Of a stretch of 61,910 bases of DNA, positions 9,249-18,113 are shown in pieces (position 1 is the stretch's first letter; every line of letters starts with the position of its first letter). The notes beneath the pieces were generated by a model that did no database searches, was not told the origin of the DNA, and worked only from the letters and a program-made list of their open reading frames with translations. Source of the DNA: Streptomyces carpinensis (GTDB lineage: Bacteria; Actinomycetota; Actinomycetes; Streptomycetales; Streptomycetaceae). The stretch is taken from assembly GCF_002154505.1 (NCBI RefSeq), contig NZ_MUBM01000093.1, positions 1-61,910 on the forward strand. The letters run 5' to 3'. Position numbers and translations under genes: made by a program.

Positions 9249-10646
9249 CTACTTGACCAGCGCCTGGGCGTCGCGCTGCGCTTGGGTCAAGGTGTCCTGC
9301 GGGTCCTTGCCGAGGTACACGGAGTTCTGCACGGCGTCGGAGAAGACCTTGCTGATCTGCGCGTAGTTGTTGCCCGGGTAGGCGTCCCACGTCTGCAGCT
9401 CCTGCAGCTGGTCCACGTTGACCTTGGCGCCGGGGGTGGAGGCGTACCACTTGTTCAGCGGGCCGCGGGGGTCGCTGGCCATCGTGTCGCGGATCGGCAC
9501 GTAGCCGATGCCATTGGTGATCGCGTCGACACCGTCGGGGCCGGTCACGTACTTGATGAACTCCCAGGCCGCGGCCTGCTTCTTCGGGTCGGGCTGGGCC
9601 TGGTGGACCATGAACAGGGCCGAGCCCGAGTTGGTGGGAGCCGGAGTCTGGCCGGTGAACGCGGGCATCTTGGTCGCCGCGAGCTGCCAGCCACCGGCCT
9701 TGGCGCCGGCCGTGAACGTCGCCAAGGAGTTCGAGGTGGTGAGCTGGATCAGCGACTTGCCCTTGGCGAACGCGGTGGTCATCGTCGCGGCGTCGGCGTT
9801 GAGCAGGATTCCCTCGTCGTACAGCTTGCGCATCTTGGCGACGGCGGTGACCGAGCCGGCGTCGCCGAACTGGATCGTCTTCTTGTCCGGGCTGACGATG
9901 TGGCCGCCAGCCGACTTGATGATGCCCTGCATGCACCAGTCGCCGCCGGTGACGGTGCAGGGAATGCTGACGGGACTCTTGTGGCCGGCCGCGGTCAGCT
10001 TCTTGCCGATGGCCTCGATGTCGTCCCAGGTGGGCGCTGCGGGCATCGTGATGCCGAGCTTGTCCAGCGCGGTCTTGTTGTACCAGAGCACCGGGGTGGA
10101 GAAGACGTACGGCATTCCGTACGTCTTGCCGTTCTCGGTGGCGAGGGCGCGGGCCTTCGGGTTCATCGGCCAGGTGCCGGGATGGGTGGTGCTGAGGTTC
10201 TTGCCGTCGAACGCCTCGTTGATCGCCTGGTTGCCGACGACGTCCTGCAGCGGGTCGACGACCCCCTGGGTCGCCATCCAGTCGAGGGCGTCGAAGGTCT
10301 CCTGGGCGACGTCGGGTGCCTTCCCGGCCAGGATCTCAGCCTGCAGGTTCGCGGCGTACGCCGTGTTCGAGCCGGTCAGGTTGGCCGGGGCCTGGGGCTT
10401 GACGGTGATGTTCGGGTGCTGTGCCTCGAAGCCGCTGATCAGTTTGGTGACGGTGTCGGCCCAGGTGCCTCCCTGAGCCACGTTGTAGGACTCGAAGGTG
10501 ATGGTCACCTTGTCGTTCGCGCCGAGCGTGGGCAGGGAGCCGGAGCCGGAAGCGGCGCCGCCGCCTGTTGAGCTGCCGCAAGCGGCGAGGGAGAGGGCCG
10601 CGAGGGCCGCGACGGTGGCGGTCGCGAAGCGCTTGGATATGCGCAT
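9249..10646 (-). CDS. ABC solute-binding lipoprotein, UgpB-like (family 1)
   Basis: This 465-residue protein starts MRISKRFATATVAALAA with a lipobox LSLAACG, so it is a membrane-anchored extracellular lipoprotein. The body is a family 1 solute-binding protein: ITFESYN, an NKTALDKLGITMP segment, and WEFIKYVTGPDG near the C-terminus. It captures the substrate and passes it to the two permeases encoded downstream. The start ATG 10646 has an upstream GGAACCCC site. Its gene lies 68 bases after the ATPase gene. The residues do not identify the ligand; operon context suggests a sugar phosphate, a glycerophosphodiester or a similar compound. Confidence 0.88.
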   Translation of the reverse strand: MRISKRFATATVAALAALSLAACGSSTGGGAASGSGSLPTLGANDKVTITFESYNVAQGGTWADTVTKLISGFEAQHPNITVKPQAPANLTGSNTAYAANLQAEILAGKAPDVAQETFDALDWMATQGVVDPLQDVVGNQAINEAFDGKNLSTTHPGTWPMNPKARALATENGKTYGMPYVFSTPVLWYNKTALDKLGITMPAAPTWDDIEAIGKKLTAAGHKSPVSIPCTVTGGDWCMQGIIKSAGGHIVSPDKKTIQFGDAGSVTAVAKMRKLYDEGILLNADAATMTTAFAKGKSLIQLTTSNSLATFTAGAKAGGWQLAATKMPAFTGQTPAPTNSGSALFMVHQAQPDPKKQAAAWEFIKYVTGPDGVDAITNGIGYVPIRDTMASDPRGPLNKWYASTPGAKVNVDQLQELQTWDAYPGNNYAQISKVFSDAVQNSVYLGKDPQDTLTQAQRDAQALVK

Positions 10647-10714
10647 GGGAGGGGTTCCTTCGATCTCTCGGGAGGTGCGGGAGGTGCGATGGGACGCGTG
10701 GGGTGCAGGTGGCG

Positions 10715-11827
10715 TCAGAGCGCGTCGGCGAGCGCGGGGGCGGGCTCCTCGACCCACTCCATGCGCCGTCCGGTGGCCTGGTCGAACAGGTGGACGTTGG
10801 CCGCTCTCACGCCGGCGGTGAACCGCTCGCCACGCTCGAGCGTGACCTCGCGCCCGCACTTGGCGACGACCGTGTGGTCGCCCACCTTGATGTAGGCGAC
10901 CTGCTCGCCACCGAGGTTCTCGATCTGGTGGATGACGCCGTCGATGCGTACGGCGCCGGTCTCGGCCTCCTCGAGGCGGAGGTGCTCGGCCCGGAAGCCG
11001 ATGGTGACCTTGTGCTCCGGGCAGGTGCCCGGCCACAGCCTGGAGGTGCTGCCGAGGGCAGTGGCCTGAACGTGACCGTCGCGGGTGCTCAGGGAGCCCT
11101 CGAGGAGGTTCATCGGAGGGGAGCCGACGAAGCCGGCGACGAAGATCGAAGCCGGGGCGTCGTAGACCTGTTCGGGTGTCCCGATCTGCTCGATGCGCCC
11201 GCCGTTGAGGATCACGATCTTGGTTGCCATCGTCATCGCCTCCACCTGGTCGTGGGTGACGTAGACGAAGGTCGCGCTGAGACGGTCATGGAGCTCGGAG
11301 AGCTCTTGACGGGTGTTGGTGCGCAGCTTCGCGTCGAGATTCGAGAGCGGCTCGTCCATCAGGTACGCGCTGGGCTCGCGAACGAGTGCCCGACCGACGG
11401 CGACGCGCTGGCGCTGGCCACCGGAGAGTTCCCGGGGTTTGCGGTGGAGCAGGCTCTCCAACCCGAGGGCCCTGGCGGCGCCGAGGACGCGCTCCCGCTT
11501 CTCTTCCTTGGAGACCTTGAGCACGTTGAGAGGGAAGGCGAGATTCTTCTCGACGCTCAGGTGCGGGTAGAGCGCGTAGCTCTGGAACACCATGGCGAGG
11601 TTGCGCTTCTTCGCTGGGAGGTGCGTGACGTCCTGGCCATCGATGAGGATCTGCCCGCTGGTCGGATCGAGGAGGCCAGCGATCATCCGAAGCAGGGTCG
11701 TCTTGCCGCAACCGCTGGGACCCAGCAGGACGACGAAGTCGCCGTCCTCGATGGTGAGGTCGATGTTGTCGACGGCGCGGTGGTCCTTGAACTGCTGAGT
11801 GAGGCCCACGATCTCGATGCGGCTCAC
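10715..11827 (-). CDS. ugpC: ABC transporter ATPase, UgpC/MalK (MsiK-type)
   Basis: This is a 370-residue ATPase with Walker A GPSGCGKTT, signature LSGGQRQRVAVGRAL, Walker B YLMDEPLSNLDAKLR and the H-loop THDQVEAMT. A C-terminal TOBE regulatory domain follows, as in UgpC, MalK and MsiK. The GTG start at 11827 is preceded by GGAAGGAAC. It is the first gene of a six-gene operon. Many Streptomyces sugar importers lack their own ATPase and share MsiK, so a dedicated ATPase here indicates a self-contained importer. An inverted repeat lies just upstream (11850-11879). Confidence 0.88.
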   Translation of the reverse strand: MSRIEIVGLTQQFKDHRAVDNIDLTIEDGDFVVLLGPSGCGKTTLLRMIAGLLDPTSGQILIDGQDVTHLPAKKRNLAMVFQSYALYPHLSVEKNLAFPLNVLKVSKEEKRERVLGAARALGLESLLHRKPRELSGGQRQRVAVGRALVREPSAYLMDEPLSNLDAKLRTNTRQELSELHDRLSATFVYVTHDQVEAMTMATKIVILNGGRIEQIGTPEQVYDAPASIFVAGFVGSPPMNLLEGSLSTRDGHVQATALGSTSRLWPGTCPEHKVTIGFRAEHLRLEEAETGAVRIDGVIHQIENLGGEQVAYIKVGDHTVVAKCGREVTLERGERFTAGVRAANVHLFDQATGRRMEWVEEPAPALADAL

Positions 11828-11849
11828 AGTGGTTCCTTCCGTGAATGAA

Positions 11850-11879
11850 GATTCCGTGGTTAAGCGACTTCATGGAATC
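11850..11879. promoter_or_regulatory. Inverted-repeat operator upstream of the ABC operon
   Basis: GATTCCGTG and CATGGAATC form a 9-bp near-perfect inverted repeat (8 of 9) with a 12-base spacer, 23 bases upstream of the ugpC start. GGAAT/ATTCC arms also occur in front of the RpiR gene (12946-12958). A shared regulator, probably that RpiR protein, is the simple reading. Confidence 0.5.
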
Positions 11880-12016
11880 TCGTTACGGAAGGAACGGAAG
11901 CGGACCGCGGTGAACGCGCGGCGACGTCATGAGGGCCAGCTGGCGATGACGCACCTAAGTACTGGCTGGTTGGCCTGTGATGTGGGTCTCCTGCCGCCGG
12001 ACGGCGAGTCGGGTTA

Positions 12017-12907
12017 CTACCGGAGGGGGGTCGTCGGGCGGGGTGCGCTTGGCGACTCGAGGATCGCGGCAACGCGGTCCAGCATGCTGTCGCCCAGGCG
12101 GCCGCCGAGCGCGCCGGCGACCGCTCGGACGAGCGCATTCGCGAGCAGGATCTGCGCCAGGTTGCCGCTGATGACACCGCCCCAGCGGGGGGAGGGCGCG
12201 CCGGCCACCAGCGTGACCGTGCTTATCTCGTCCAGCGGGCTTCGCGCGTAGCCGGCGATGCCGATGACCGTCGCATCCGTGTCCGCGGCCGCCTGGGCGG
12301 CCTGCAGGGTGACCTGGTTGCTACCAGTGCTGCTCAGGGCGAGGCAGACGTCGCCATCGGTCAGGGTCGCGGCGGTCAGCTGCTGGGCGACGGCGTCGAC
12401 GGGCGCCTCGCAGCCCTTGCCGGTTGAGATGAGCCCCAGGGCGATGATGCTCGCGGCGGGTGCGGAGGCGCCGTTGCCGAGGGCTAGGACGCGCTTGGCT
12501 GAGACGATCTGGCGCACCACCTCGTCGAAGGCGGCATAGTCGAGGGCGCCGAACGCGTTCTGCAGTTCGGAGCTGGTGAGCTGGAAGTACTCCGGCAGCC
12601 AGCTAGCCGAGGGTCCGGTGCTCTCGCCGATCTCGGCGGACCTGCTCTCGGCGTCGCGCATGAGCAGCAGCCGCAGGTGCTGGAACCCCTTGAAGCCGAG
12701 GCTCTGGCAGGTCCGGATCACAGTGCTGGGCGAGGTGTCGGCCCGCTCGGCGACCTCGGCGACGGAGAGTAGGGCCATCTCGGCGGGCCGTTCGGCGAAG
12801 GCCCTGGCGACGCGCTGTTCGCTGGGAATCAGCGCCGGGATGTGCGCGTGGATGTAGCTGACGGTGCTGCCAGGCGGCGGGGCGAGCGGAGGTCGGGCGG
12901 CATTCAT
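12017..12907 (-). CDS. RpiR/MurR-family transcriptional regulator
   Basis: This is a 296-residue regulator. The N-terminal RpiR helix-turn-helix is at about residues 25-90 (LSVAEVAERADTSPSTVIR, then LGFKGFQHLRLLL). A C-terminal SIS sugar-phosphate-binding domain is at about residues 120-260 (RVLALGNGASAPAA; LALSSTGSNQVTLQA). RpiR proteins sense phosphosugars and usually control neighbouring uptake or catabolic genes. It is divergent from a metallophosphoesterase gene and lies upstream of the ABC operon on the same strand. The inverted repeats at 12946-12992 and 11850-11879 fit it as local regulator and autoregulator. Its sugar-phosphate sensor domain supports a phosphorylated substrate for the transporter. 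Confidence 0.87.
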   Translation of the reverse strand: MNAARPPLAPPPGSTVSYIHAHIPALIPSEQRVARAFAERPAEMALLSVAEVAERADTSPSTVIRTCQSLGFKGFQHLRLLLMRDAESRSAEIGESTGPSASWLPEYFQLTSSELQNAFGALDYAAFDEVVRQIVSAKRVLALGNGASAPAASIIALGLISTGKGCEAPVDAVAQQLTAATLTDGDVCLALSSTGSNQVTLQAAQAAADTDATVIGIAGYARSPLDEISTVTLVAGAPSPRWGGVISGNLAQILLANALVRAVAGALGGRLGDSMLDRVAAILESPSAPRPTTPLR

Positions 12908-12945
12908 GGTCGTACCTTAGAAGCGTGTTGCCCGGCCGGGAGTAA

Positions 12946-12992
12946 GGAATCGTATTCCACAGAAGGATGTTCATACGGAACATACGATCCGT
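12946..12992. promoter_or_regulatory. Two palindromes in the rpiR-phosphoesterase divergent promoter
   Basis: GGAAT-cgt-ATTCC is a perfect 5-bp palindrome at 12946-12958. ACGGA-8 bases-TCCGT is a second one at 12975-12992. Both lie between the RpiR gene and the divergent phosphoesterase gene. The GGAAT arm is shared with the operator at 11850-11879. A GTTCA pair at 12969 and 12991 is spaced 22 bases apart, which hints at a PHO box, but the middle unit does not match. Confidence 0.45.
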
Positions 12993-13019
12993 TCACGGCG
13001 CCTGCTTAGCGTCCGACGC

Positions 13020-14057
13020 ATGGCCACACCTCGCCCTACAGCATTCGAGACCTCCCCTGCCAACCCGGACTTCGCGGTGAGCCCGCTCCCGGACCAACGA
13101 CCGTTCACCGACCTGGCCGAAACACCCGACCGCCCCGAGGAGTTCACGTTCGCCCTGCTGTCCGACCGGACCGGTTTCGCGCGCGAAGGTGTCTTCGAGC
13201 GCGCGGTCGAGATGACCAACCTGTTCAACCCCGACTTCGTGGTGCAGGTGGGCGACGCCATCGAGGGCTACACCGAGAACCTCAACGAGATCTGGGGCCA
13301 GTGGCGCGAGTACGAGGCCATCACGTCGGGCCTCAACGCGCCGCTGTTCCGTACGCCGGGCAACCACGACGTGTCCAACGAGGTCATGCGCACCGAGTGG
13401 CTGCGCCGGTACGGCGCACTCCACTACGCTTGGCGGTACCGCGACGTGCTCTTCGTCGTACTCGACACCCAAGACCCGCCGCCCAGTGTCGAGGAGATGA
13501 CGCACGGCATGTCGGCCGAGGAGTTCTCGGCGCTGCTACGCAAGATGCACCACAACGTGCAGGAGGACCCGGCCGAGTTCATCGCCTCGCAGAAGGACCA
13601 CATCGAGGGCCCGATGGGTGCGCGGTTCTCCGAGTCGCAGCTGGCCTGGATCCGAGAGGTCCTGGCGGCCCACCACGACGTGCGGCACACCTTCGTCTTC
13701 ATGCACATCCCCTGCTGGCAGGACAAGGAAAGCAGGGAGTTCACCGACCTGCGGGCCGCGCTCAGCGACCGCGAGTACACCGTCTTCGGTGGTCACTGCC
13801 ACAACTACAAGCGTGAGGTCATCGACGGTCGGGACTGGATCAGGCTCGGTTCCACCGGCGGTGTCTGGGTCACCGACAAGGAGGACGGCAACTGGGACCA
13901 CATCACCCTGGTGAGCCTCACCCGGAACGGCGTGAAGATCGCCAACATCGTGCTGGAGGGGATCTTCGGAGCGGAGGGCGGCGCCTTCGACTACGTCAAG
14001 CCGCTCGCGGAGCCGATGAGGCTTGCAACCCCGGCCGAGCCGGCCCCTGCCCCCTGA
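13020..14057 (+). CDS. Calcineurin-like metallophosphoesterase
   Basis: This is a 345-residue protein without a clear signal peptide. Motifs are LLSDRTGF (the usual D-x-H is D-R-T here), QVGDAIEGY (GD), TPGNHDVSNE (GNHD), FMHIPC (H) and FGGHCHNYKRE (GHxH). The SDRTG form is known in a subgroup of these enzymes, so the missing first His does not by itself mean loss of activity. The ATG at 13020 is the first plausible start. It is divergent from the RpiR regulator and so is probably co-regulated with the importer operon. It is not closely similar to the phosphodiesterase at 7540-8451, which suggests two distinct phosphate-ester substrates. Confidence 0.83.
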   Translation: MATPRPTAFETSPANPDFAVSPLPDQRPFTDLAETPDRPEEFTFALLSDRTGFAREGVFERAVEMTNLFNPDFVVQVGDAIEGYTENLNEIWGQWREYEAITSGLNAPLFRTPGNHDVSNEVMRTEWLRRYGALHYAWRYRDVLFVVLDTQDPPPSVEEMTHGMSAEEFSALLRKMHHNVQEDPAEFIASQKDHIEGPMGARFSESQLAWIREVLAAHHDVRHTFVFMHIPCWQDKESREFTDLRAALSDREYTVFGGHCHNYKREVIDGRDWIRLGSTGGVWVTDKEDGNWDHITLVSLTRNGVKIANIVLEGIFGAEGGAFDYVKPLAEPMRLATPAEPAPAP

Positions 14058-14139
14058 GCAGATCGACCCGAGGGCGTCGCGTCCGCTCACACCGACGAGG
14101 GCGGCCGCGGCCTGCAACTCGTCGCCGCCCTCGCCAGAC

Positions 14140-14302
14140 GCGGGTGCGTGCCGAGCGAAGTTTGGCGGTGCGCTTGTCGAGGAGCCCGTTGCAGAGGGTG
14201 CGGTAGATCGTCTCCGGAGAGCATTCAGCGCCGGGTCACCGGGGTGGCAGCGGGCGAGCCGACGCGAGATCTGCTGCGGGGACCAGCGCTATCCATTGTC
14301 GA
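14140..14302 (-). pseudogene. IS30-family transposase fragment
   Basis: On the minus strand, 14280-14221 reads PQQISRRLARCHPGDPALN. After a one-base frameshift, 14220-14161 reads SPETIYRTLCNGLLDKRTAK. This order, W-SP-QQI-RL then SPETIY, is diagnostic of IS30 transposases. Only the central helix-turn-helix part survives, with no catalytic core. It lies between the phosphoesterase gene and the tail of the SpoIIE-type phosphatase gene. Confidence 0.6.
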
Positions 14303-16789
14303 TCAAGGTGGGGCTGAACAACCCCTGGGTTGCGGGCACACGGTTTGCTCGGCCCAGATCGTTTTACCGTCGCGGTGGTAGCGGGTGCCCCAGCGTGATG
14401 CGAGTTGGGCGACGAGGAACAGGCCGCGGCCGCCCTCGTCGTTGGTGCGGGCGCGGCGTAGGTGGGGTGCGCTGAGGCTGCCGTCGGAAACCTCGCAGAT
14501 GAGGGAGTCGGCGTTGATGAGGCGTAGCGTGATGGGGCCGTGTGCGTATCGGATGGCGTTGGTGACCAGCTCACTGATGATGAGCTCGCTGGTGAAAGTC
14601 AGTGGCTCCAGGCCCCAGTCGTCGAGTTGGCGCATCGTCAGTGCACGGGCGTGACCGACCCGGGCGGGGTCGACCGGTAGCTCCCAACAGGCGACCTGTT
14701 CGTCTGCCAGGGTGTGGGTCCGGGCCAGGAGCAGTGCCACGTCGTCGGGCCGGTGCTCCGGCAGGAGCGTGGTGGCGATCCTATCGCAGAGTTGCTCCAG
14801 TGGACGGCCGGGCCCTGCGAGACTGCCGGCCAGCCGGTCGAGTCCGGCCGCGATGCTCTGTCCGGGGGCTTGGACCAGGCCGTTGGTGTAGAGCACGAGG
14901 ACCGTACCCTCGGCGAGGTGGCGTTGTGAGGTTTCGAACGGCAGGCCGCCCACGCCCAGCGGTGGGCCGGGCGGGATGTCGTTGAGGAATTCCACAGTGC
15001 CGTCGGGCTGTACCAATGCAGGTGGGGGGTGGCCGGCGCGGGCGAAGGTGCAGAGGCGGGAGATCGGGTCGTACACGGCATAGAGACAGGTCGCTCCCTC
15101 GCAGCCCGCATCCTCCGCGGTAAGGCGGATGACGAGGTCGTCGAGTTGGGTCAGGACTTCGTCAGGGTCGAGGTCGAGGTCGGTCAGGGTGTGGACAGCG
15201 GTACGCAGGCGTCCCATGATGGCCGCCGCGTGCAGGCCGTGGCCGCAGACATCCCCGATGACCAGGGCGACGCGGGCTCCGGAAAGAGGCAGCACGTCGA
15301 ACCAGTCGCCGCCTGCCCCGGCGTGTGCGGCGGCGGGCAGGTAGCGGTGGGCGCTCTCGATGGCCGGGTAGTGGGGCACGTGGTGGGGGAGCAGGCTGCG
15401 TTGAAGTGCAATGGCGGTGTTGTGCTCGCGGGTGTAGCGGCGGGCGTTGTCGATGGACACTGCGGCGCGGGAGCAGAAGTCCTCGGCCAGGGCCAGGTCC
15501 ACCTCGTCGTACGGTTGAGGGTCGCGGTACCGGCCGAAGGTGGCCACGCCCAGCGTGATCCCCCGGGCCCGCAGCGGCACCTCCATCAGCGAATGGACCT
15601 CGAATGTGTGGATTCTTTCGGCGGTCCGGGTGTCAAAGGTTGCCCACTCGTCGGCATCGGGGGTCTGCAGCAGAAGGGAGTTCCCGCCGGCCAGGCACCG
15701 ATGTTGCGGGGTGCCGGGACGCACGGCCACCGACTCGCCCAGCGCGTGCGCGGCCGCCGGGTCGCCGCCCTGTATGGAGCGGATTCCCGCCCGGCGGAGC
15801 CGCCACTGATCGCCGAGCGGCTCAGGGTGCGGTTCGTCGCCGTGCACCGTGGCCTCCAGCAGGTCGACGGCGATGACGTCCGCGAAATCGGGAACGGCGG
15901 TGTCGGCCAGTTCCTGCGCGGTGCGCACCACGTCCAGCGAGGTTCCGATGCGGGTGCCGGCCTCGGTCAGCAGGGTCAACCGTCGCTGGGCGCGCCAGCC
16001 GTCGGTGATGTCGATGTAGGTCTGGCACATTCCCAGGACGCGGCCGGCCGGGTCGGTCAGTCTGAAGGATGAGCCGGACCACATGTGCTCGTGTTCCGGG
16101 TCCGCCGGGGTACGGCCGCGGAACTGGAAACCGACCACCGGCTTGCCGGTGTCCCGCACCTGGCGCAGGACCTTCTCGATCGCCTGGAAGTCGACACCTG
16201 GTGCCCTGTCACCGATGTGCCGGCCGATGAGACGCTCGGCGGGGACGGCGGCGTCACGCTCCACCGCGGCATTTACGCGCCAGTACCGCAGGTCGGTGTC
16301 CAAAATCGTGATAGAGATCGGGGACTGGCGGAAGAGCGCTTGCAGGATCGCGCGATCGACATGCGCCTGTTCCACGTGCTGTGCGTCGGCAGCGGCGACC
16401 GACCAGCCGACCGGGCCCTGCCGGCCGAGCAGCGGGCGTACGCGGAGCGCGATCTGCACCTGGTGCCCATCGCGGTGCCTCATGGCGAGCACGCCGTCCC
16501 AGCACTCCCCGGCCCAATACCGCTCCCGGGCGGCCCGCACCGCTTTCCGGGCCTCCTGCCCGACCAGCAGATCCGCCGCGGACCTTCCGCAGACTTCGTC
16601 CGCCGAGTACCCGAGCAGAGCCTGCACTTGCGGGCTCCACAGGCAGACCGTGCCCTCGCGGTCCACGATTGCAGTGGCCAGATACGGATCCGGCGCAGAA
16701 TCCCCCCGGCCTGCTTCCGGATCCCTGGCTACTTCGGGTTGGAGCACTGGAACCCACCTCGCCCCCGAACCACCGAATATTACTTGCAA
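14303..16789 (-). CDS. PAS-GAF-SpoIIE phosphatase with C-terminal HATPase
   Basis: This 828-residue cytoplasmic sensor has two PAS domains (about residues 40-260; LWSPQVQALLGYSADEV and ITILDTDLRYWRVNAAVE). A GAF domain follows at about 270-440 (VPLRARGITLGVATFGRYRD). A PP2C-type SpoIIE domain lies at about 450-660 (AGAGGDWFDVLPL, VIGDVCGHGLHAAA, FARAGHPPPAL). An RsbW-like HATPase is at about 690-800 (SELIISELVTNAIRYAHG; DEGGRGLFLVAQLASRWG). It thus joins an anti-anti-sigma phosphatase and an anti-sigma kinase in one chain, a Streptomyces-type layout. No sigma factor or STAS gene lies nearby, so its partner is encoded elsewhere. A GTG or later start is possible; ATG 16789 is used. Confidence 0.85.
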   Translation of the reverse strand: MQVIFGGSGARWVPVLQPEVARDPEAGRGDSAPDPYLATAIVDREGTVCLWSPQVQALLGYSADEVCGRSAADLLVGQEARKAVRAARERYWAGECWDGVLAMRHRDGHQVQIALRVRPLLGRQGPVGWSVAAADAQHVEQAHVDRAILQALFRQSPISITILDTDLRYWRVNAAVERDAAVPAERLIGRHIGDRAPGVDFQAIEKVLRQVRDTGKPVVGFQFRGRTPADPEHEHMWSGSSFRLTDPAGRVLGMCQTYIDITDGWRAQRRLTLLTEAGTRIGTSLDVVRTAQELADTAVPDFADVIAVDLLEATVHGDEPHPEPLGDQWRLRRAGIRSIQGGDPAAAHALGESVAVRPGTPQHRCLAGGNSLLLQTPDADEWATFDTRTAERIHTFEVHSLMEVPLRARGITLGVATFGRYRDPQPYDEVDLALAEDFCSRAAVSIDNARRYTREHNTAIALQRSLLPHHVPHYPAIESAHRYLPAAAHAGAGGDWFDVLPLSGARVALVIGDVCGHGLHAAAIMGRLRTAVHTLTDLDLDPDEVLTQLDDLVIRLTAEDAGCEGATCLYAVYDPISRLCTFARAGHPPPALVQPDGTVEFLNDIPPGPPLGVGGLPFETSQRHLAEGTVLVLYTNGLVQAPGQSIAAGLDRLAGSLAGPGRPLEQLCDRIATTLLPEHRPDDVALLLARTHTLADEQVACWELPVDPARVGHARALTMRQLDDWGLEPLTFTSELIISELVTNAIRYAHGPITLRLINADSLICEVSDGSLSAPHLRRARTNDEGGRGLFLVAQLASRWGTRYHRDGKTIWAEQTVCPQPRGCSAPP

Positions 16790-16994
16790 CCCCTAAATGG
16801 TACTTATGGCGCGTATCGCTCCCCAACCGGTCAGAGTGGTCGACGGAGAGTGAGCGGTGCGGCACTCTTGGCGAGGAGACCGGTTTCGGTACCGCCACGG
16901 AAGTGGGATCGCCGTTTCCGATGCGGGGTGGCACGCGACGCCGCCGACCGGGATGATCGGACTTGCCACCGCCGCCTGCGGAGACCAGTCGCTC

Positions 16995-18113
16995 TCAGCT
17001 GTCGAAGTCGACGGTCAGGGCGTCGGAGACCGGGAATGTCTGGCAGGTCAGCACATAGCCCGCGTCGACCTCCGTCGGTTCGAGCGCGTAGTTGCGGCGC
17101 ATGTCCGCCTCGCCGCAGGTGACCAGGGCCCGGCAGGTGCCGCAGACGCCTCCCTTGCAGGCGAACGGCAGGTCGGGCCGGACCCGTGAGGCCGAGTCGA
17201 GGAGGGTTTCGCCACGCGAGAGCGGAGAGGTGGTGGAGCGGCCGTCCAGGACGACGGTGACCTGGCTGACCGGTCCGTCGGGCCTCCGCTCCTCCCGGCG
17301 TGCCGGTGCGGCCGGCTCCTCGCCGGCGAAGAAAAGTTCCTGGTGGACCCGGTCGTCGGGGACGCCCAGTCCGGCCAGGACCTTCTGGGCGTCGCGGACC
17401 ATGCCGTGCGGGCCGCACAGCCACCAGTGGTCGGCCTCGGACACGTCTACCAGCCCGTCGATCAGGGCCGCCAGCCGGTCGGCGTCCAGCCGTCCGGTCA
17501 GCAGCTCCGCCTCACGGGGCTCGCGGGACAGCACGTGCGCGAGCTGGAAACGGCCCGGGTAGAGGTCCTTCAGGTCGGCCAGCTCGTCGGCGAACATCAC
17601 CGAGTCGGTGCGGCGGTTGCCGTAGAACAGGGTGACGCGGGAGCGGTCGTCGGCAGCGAGGACCGACTCCGCGATGGACAGCATCGGGGTGATGCCGGAA
17701 CCGGCCGCGACCAGGACATGGTGGCCGGGGGCGGACAGGTCCGGGGTGAAGACGCCGGTCGGGGCCATCACCTCGATGACGTCGCCGGGTCGGACCTCGT
17801 TCACCAGCCAGGAGGAGAAGAACCCGCCGGGCACCACACGCACCCCGATCCGAGGCCGGGTACCGACCGGGGAGCAGATGGAGTACGAGCGCCGCTCGTC
17901 GCGTCCGTCCACCTGGCGGCGCAGGGTGAGCGACTGGCCGGACGCGAAGGCGAACTCCTCGGCCAGCTCGTCGGGGATGTCGAAGCTCACCGCGACCGCG
18001 TCCGCGCACAACCGCTGCACGTCCGCCACCCGCAGGCGGTGGAAGACCGGGCGGCGACGGGGGCGCCGCCCGGGAGCGGGGGCCTCGCCGGCAGGGGCCA
18101 AAAGGTCTGCCAT
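16995..18113 (-). CDS. paaE: 1,2-phenylacetyl-CoA epoxidase reductase PaaE
   Basis: This is a 372-residue NADPH-dependent reductase that feeds electrons to the PaaAC oxygenase. The order is an FAD-binding ferredoxin-reductase domain (RSYSICS, then GITPMLSIAE in the NAD domain, LCGPHGMV), then a plant-type 2Fe-2S ferredoxin with CKGGVCGTC and a final Cys in LTCQTFP. The true start is ATG 18113, because it overlaps the paaD stop as ATGA; the longer open frame upstream is paaD antisense-frame noise. It is the last gene of paaABCDE. The order and overlaps show a single translationally coupled operon. Confidence 0.93.
   Translation of the reverse strand: MADLLAPAGEAPAPGRRPRRRPVFHRLRVADVQRLCADAVAVSFDIPDELAEEFAFASGQSLTLRRQVDGRDERRSYSICSPVGTRPRIGVRVVPGGFFSSWLVNEVRPGDVIEVMAPTGVFTPDLSAPGHHVLVAAGSGITPMLSIAESVLAADDRSRVTLFYGNRRTDSVMFADELADLKDLYPGRFQLAHVLSREPREAELLTGRLDADRLAALIDGLVDVSEADHWWLCGPHGMVRDAQKVLAGLGVPDDRVHQELFFAGEEPAAPARREERRPDGPVSQVTVVLDGRSTTSPLSRGETLLDSASRVRPDLPFACKGGVCGTCRALVTCGEADMRRNYALEPTEVDAGYVLTCQTFPVSDALTVDFDS

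Noticed and set aside
12969..12997. PHO box (GTTCA repeats) at the phosphoesterase promoter
   Set aside because: Only the first and third units fit; the middle unit does not match GTTCACC.
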